Below, in pieces: positions 60,545 through 64,000 of a stretch of 64,000 nt of DNA. The position numbers and the translations under genes were made by a program. The stretch is from Tolypeutes matacus. Its lineage: Eukaryota > Chordata > Mammalia > Cingulata > Chlamyphoridae. The stretch covers positions 7,372,374-7,436,373 of the forward strand of contig JAKSZT010017954.1 in NCBI GenBank assembly GCA_026826555.1, written 5' to 3'. The notes under the pieces are model-generated. The model did not search any database and had not been told where the DNA came from. It worked only from the letters and a program-made list of their open reading frames with translations. Numbering within the stretch: the first letter of the stretch is position 1; every line of letters starts with the position of its first letter.

Positions 60545-61545
60545 GCTTAATTTTTCTTTAAGTATTTCTAAATTGAGCTAAAATTTATATCTAGAGTGGT
60601 ATACACAAATCTTAGATGTATAGTTTGATCCGTTTTGACAAACGTGTATATCTGTGTAACCCACATCCCGTCAATTTATAGAACAATTCCATCATCCCAG
60701 AACATTCTCTTTTACCCCTTTCCGGCCAGTCTTCCACATCCACCAGAAACAACTGCTGTGCTGATTTTTTTTTCACCAAAGATTAGTTTTGCCTGTTCTA
60801 GAACTTTATAGAAATTAAATTATGCAGTAAATACTCTTTGCTGCTTTTTCTTCTCGAGTAGCATAATGTTTTTGAGTTCATCTGTACTAGGGGTCTGCAT
60901 ACATTTTCCTAAAGAATCTGAGCATAAACATTTTAGGCTTGCCAGACATAATGTCTTTATAGCAACTACTCAACTCTGCTGTTTAGTTAAGGGGGGAGGG
61001 CAGCCATAGACAATATGTAAACTAATGAGTATGGCTACGTTTCAATACAATTTTATTTATAAAAATAGGTTTGTCGGTATAATTTGCTGACCCCTGGTCT
61101 GTATTGTGTTTATCGGTAGTTTTGTTCCTTTGTACTGTTGAGTAGTATTCCATATATGGATATATTGAAGTTTATCCATTCTCCTGTTGATGGACACCCA
61201 GTCCATTTTCACTTTTGGGTATTATGAATAAAATGGCCGTGAACATTTCCGTACAAGACCTTTGTGTGCATACATTTTCATTTCTCTCTGATAAATACCT
61301 AGGAGTGTGATTACTGTGTCATAAGGTAGGTGCATATTTAACTTCTTAAAGCAACTGCCAAACAGTTTTACAAGGTCCTTGTACCATTTTACGCTTCTGC
61401 CAACAGCACATGCGAGTTCCGTTTGCTCTATGTCCTTGCCAACATTTGGTGCTGTCACTCTTTTTCACTTTAGCCATTCTAGTGTGTGTGTGTAGTAGTA
61501 GTATCTCCTTGTACTTTGAATACTTCTGCATTGCTCTGATTCAAT
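60545..61545 (-). mobile_element. L1 3' region interrupted by a hAT-type element
   Basis: CACAAATCTTAGATGTATAG, CAAACGTGTATATCTGTGTA, TTGAGTAGTATTCCATATAT and GTCCTTGCCAACATTTGGTG appear in L1 reverse order on both sides of the insert at 60889-61097. Confidence 0.82.
60889..61097. mobile_element. hAT-type miniature element (Charlie-like) inside an L1
   Basis: The termini are AGGGGTCTGCA and TTTGCTGACCCCT. The interior contains GCAACTACTCAACTCTGC, known from a mammalian-wide hAT element. TCTGTACT and TCTGTATT flank it, a 7/8 target duplication. Confidence 0.78.
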
Positions 61546-62566
61546 TCCAGCATTGTTTTTTTTTTTTATTTGTCATCATATTGGCTGGAAAAGCTAAGCC
61601 CCTTATTGTTTTCACCTTCCCAGCCATGGTGTGTATATACCCAGGGTTTTTGACAGAATGTTCTTTGCTCTTTAGTCATCATCTGCTTTCATTATTGGCC
61701 TGAGTCAGATATTACACCAATACCCCCTTTGCCATCGTTTGTGTAAATACCCCAGCTGAGGGCTCTGGCTTAACTGGAGGAACCAGGCTGGAAGAATGAT
61801 GTCAACAGTGACTTCCTTCCTGGTTTGGCCAGTACCAGAGTCCCTTCTCCTTCACGCTGGTCCCCATTTATTGAAACACCCTGTCGGTTCCTTCCTGCCA
61901 TATGGCTGATTTTCCCTTGGGGGAAGACTGAGAAAATAGACCCATATGTTGCCAGTTATTCTGTTTGTGTTTGAGTGTGGAGTTTAGTTCGTGTTAGGAA
62001 ATGGGGTATTCTTAATTCATTGATTTTGTTTTTGCTTCTTGTATAAAGGGAAATAATGAAAGCTGGAAAATTAGTTACAGAAATAGCAAGTGAATAGAAA
62101 AATAATGAGCTGGTGGTCCATGGGTGGTTAACAAAAAAGGAGCGTTGTTTTACTATCTTTTTGTCCTGTTGACAAAAACCGTATTGATATTTTGTATCAG
62201 TGTGGTGTTTTAGATCTATAAAGCTTGCTTATATCTGCTCTGTTACTCAGTAGTAAAAATAACCTTATGAAGTAATTTTAATCAGGTATTGTGCCCATTT
62301 TATAAATGGACAATCTGAAGGTCACTTACCTTGGACTGTGGTTCTAGGTGAATAGGTAGTTGAAATTGATCATGCCTTGGTTTGTCACAAGATAATTAAA
62401 TGAAGACTTTTTTTCACACCTGGGAAAAGAGGACATAGGATCTTTAACAAAAAAGGTTTTTGGAATCTCAATATCAAATGATACTACTTCCAAGAAGATA
62501 TAATATTGGAATTAGGAGAGGGAAGATAAATTTTTGGTAGAACTTTCCATAGAAATTCATCTATAT

Positions 62567-63355
62567 CAGGGGCTGTATTAGTAAGCTAAAGGGGTGCTAA
62601 TGCAAAATACCAGAGACTGGTTGGTCTTTATAAAGGGTATTTATTTGGGGTAGAAGTCCACAGTTACCGGGCCATAAAGCATAAGTTTCTTCCCTCACCA
62701 AAATCCATTGTCACGTGTTGGAGCAAGACAGCTGCCGATGTTTGCCAGGTTCAGGCTTCTTGGGTTCCTCTCTTCCCAGGGCTGCATTTCTCTCCGGGCT
62801 CAGCACCTCTGTTTCCTCCACAAGGTCAGCTGTAGACTATGAGGCTCTCTAGGCTTTGCCTCTCTCCTCAAGGCCAGCTGTAAACTCAGCTAACGGCTTG
62901 TCTCTATCCCGGGGCCTTCTCTCCAACATCAAAACTCCAACATCAAAACTGCTTCTCAAAACTGCAACTCCCTCTGTCCTTTGCCTTGCCTTTTATATTC
63001 GATTCCACCACCCACCAAGGGGTGAGGCTCAACGCCCTACTGACGTGGCCCAGTCAACGCCCTAATCATAACTTAATCATGCCCAGATTAACAGATCAGT
63101 TTACAAGCATGATCCAATTATATTTTTGGAATTCATAATTACATCAAATTGCCAAACGGCTATAGGGGTTCTTAACCTTTTTTGTTCCATGGACCCCTTT
63201 GCCAGTCAGCTGAAAACCATGGACCCCTTACTACATCCACGCTCTGCTGTGTGTTATTTAATAAATATATCACACCCGTACCAACATGTCCCCACAAGAA
63301 TGATGTTTCTTTGAATTTCAATTCAAGCTCATGGACCTCTTGTTACAAACCCCTG
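62567..63355. mobile_element. hAT-type miniature element, split by a solo LTR
   Basis: Pieces at 62567-62573 and 63165-63355 join to a 193-bp element starting CAGGGG and ending CCCCTG. The 8-bp target duplication ATCTATAT is perfect (62559-62566 and 63356-63363). It is the same family and length as 26169-26361. Confidence 0.85.
62574..63164 (+). mobile_element. Solo LTR of the 16.5-kb family, inserted in a hAT-type element
   Basis: It starts TGTATTAGTAAGC and ends CAAACGGCTATA, with landmarks GGCCATAAAGCATAAGTT and CCACAAGGTCAGCTGTAGAC shared with the 16.5-kb copy. The flanks GGGGC and GGGGT form an imperfect 5-bp duplication within the terminal repeat of the host element. Confidence 0.82.
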
Positions 63356-63424
63356 ATCTATATGATGAAACAGAGCCTGCCCCTAGTTTTAACACTTACT
63401 CATGGGAAGGGGAGGTGGAGCAGT

Positions 63425-63540
63425 GGTGATAGCCTGGACATTGAGGAGCTCTGACTGACCGTGAGTCCCTGGCTAAGTCATTTAATCTCCCTCTGTACCT
63501 CTGCGTTCTCATCTGTAAAACTGAGTTCTTAGATATTATC
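63425..63540 (+). mobile_element. MIR remnant
   Basis: GTCCCTGGCTAAGTCATTTA and TCTGCGTTCTCATCTGTAAA. Confidence 0.6.
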
Positions 63541-63552
63541 TTTTCTTTCTCG

Positions 63553-63687
63553 TGTTAGTCTGCCAAAGGGGTTCTGATGCAAAGTATCAGAAATCTGTTG
63601 GCTTTTATAAAGGGTATTTATTTGGGGTAAAAGCTTACAGTCCCAAGGCTGTGAAAAGTCTAACTCAAGGTACCATAAGAAGTGCAA
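63553..63687 (+). mobile_element. 5' part of a third copy of the same LTR family
   Basis: The first 75 bases match the 62.6-kb LTR (GGCTTTTATAAAGGGTATTT is shared). The following CAGTCCCAAGGCTGTGAAAA diverges, suggesting a variant subfamily. It is cut off where the U4 fragment begins. Confidence 0.65.
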
Positions 63688-63700
63688 AGTGCCAACTGGC

Positions 63701-63778
63701 AGCTTTGCACAGTGGCAGTATCGTAGCCAATGAGGTTTATCCGAGGCACGATTATTGCTAATTGAAAACTTTTCCCAA
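63701..63778 (+). pseudogene. 3'-truncated U4 snRNA copy
   Basis: This segment matches nucleotides 1-78 of U4 snRNA, starting AGCTTTGC and ending at CTTTTCCCAA. I count two G-to-A changes, both at CpG sites (GCGCAG to GCACAG, GGCGCG to GGCACG). It covers the U6-pairing region and the 5' stem-loop but lacks the Sm site and the 3' stem-loops, so it is not a functional snRNA gene. It is flanked by a direct repeat, AAGTGCCAACTGGC, at 63687-63700 and 63777-63790. That is what a target-site duplication from LINE-driven insertion would give, and it leaves the exact 3' breakpoint ambiguous by two bases. The sequence just downstream is a retroposon body also present at 35.3 kb. Confidence 0.9.
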
Positions 63779-63903
63779 GTGCCAACTGGCAACACAACTG
63801 GAAAAAGACCTTGAATAAAAGGGGGAAATGGTAATGACAAATGAGTTCAAGTGGCTAAGAGACTTCAAAGAGAGTCGGGAGGTCATCCCAGAGGTAACTC
63901 TTA
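63779..63903 (+). mobile_element. 5' part of the U4-linked retroposon body, cut by an assembly gap
   Basis: These 125 bases, from GTGCCAACTGG to the N run, match the reverse complement of about 35209-35328 with one difference I can find. The body starts immediately after the U4 fragment. The rest of the element lies in the gap. Confidence 0.85.
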
Positions 63904-64000
63904 NNNNNNNNNNNNNNNNNNNNNNNNNNNNNNNNNNNNNNNNNNNNNNNNNNNNNNNNNNNNNNNNNNNNNNNNNNNNNNNNNNNNNNNNNNNNNNNNN
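63904..64000. other. Assembly gap (run of N)
   Basis: All bases from 63904 are N. The gap opens inside a nearly identical, young-looking repeat, a common cause of assembly breaks. Confidence 1.

Larger units (their letters stand above)
20043..64000 (+). other. GALNT17: GALNT17 intron 1, 5' part (continues beyond the window)
   Basis: The intron begins with the GTAAGG donor at 20043. No stretch downstream matches the GALNT17 exon 2 product, which should encode the rest of the stem before the catalytic domain. Human GALNT17 has very long introns, so an intron of more than 44 kb is expected. The content is repeats and single-copy non-coding DNA, described entry by entry. Confidence 0.8.

Noticed and set aside
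63701..63778. A functional U4 snRNA gene
   Set aside because: It lacks the Sm site and the 3' half, and is flanked by a direct repeat as in retro-inserted copies.
1..64000. CRISPR arrays, prophage, insertion sequences or operons
   Set aside because: The sequence is mammalian; no regularly spaced palindromic repeats or bacterial gene organisation are present.

Overview
The window is unannotated mammalian nuclear DNA. Repeat content points to Xenarthra, most likely an armadillo (Dasypus) and less likely a sloth. The short interspersed elements are the tRNA-derived 'DAS' type, with heads like GGGAAGCGGATGTGGCTCAA and an internal GGTTCGAATCC-like B box, ending in A- or T-rich tails. Around them lie ordinary placental repeats: MIR, L2, several ages of L1, MLT1-type LTRs, MER5A-like and other hAT-type miniature elements. 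There are no bacterial-style operons, no tRNA or rRNA genes and no CRISPR arrays.

The only protein-coding sequence I can support is the first coding exon of GALNT17 (formerly WBSCR17), a polypeptide N-acetylgalactosaminyltransferase-family Golgi protein. It lies on the + strand at 19805-20042, inside a CpG island of about 2.3 kb (18.28-20.56 kb). It encodes 79 residues: a short cytoplasmic tail, a membrane anchor and the start of the stem. It ends at a canonical donor in phase 1. No further GALNT17 exon is visible downstream, so 20043-64000 is read as the start of intron 1. Positions 1 to about 18 kb are upstream intergenic DNA; in human 7q11.22 this interval faces AUTS2.

Region by region. 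0-18 kb is repeat-rich upstream DNA: an LTR-like element carrying a DAS SINE, stacked L1 3' ends, a decayed L1 reverse-transcriptase stretch, an MLT1 LTR split by a younger LTR-like element, and a solo LTR with a perfect 5-bp target duplication. 18.3-20.6 kb is the GALNT17 promoter island, leader (with two small upstream ORFs), exon 1 and a G-rich minisatellite 73 bp past the donor. 20.6-31 kb is intronic DNA with MIR, L2, one hAT element and a candidate conserved element near 29.4 kb. 31-36 kb is a triple-nested retroelement. 36-56 kb is intron with L1, L2, MIR and DAS insertions and several AT-rich single-copy stretches. 56.7-58.4 kb holds an almost perfect 305-bp inverted duplication. 60.5-63.9 kb holds nested hAT, L1 and LTR insertions and a 3'-truncated U4 snRNA copy that runs into a retroposon body, then a run of N from 63904 to the end.

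The most unusual material is, first, a poly(A)-tailed retroposon family carrying a U4 snRNA fragment, seen at 63.7 kb and again, inverted and doubled, at 34.1-35.7 kb. Second is the 304/305-identical inverted duplication at 56695-58354, whose right arm abuts a splice-ready 71-nt segment. All repeat calls rest on sequence recognition by eye, without a database search.
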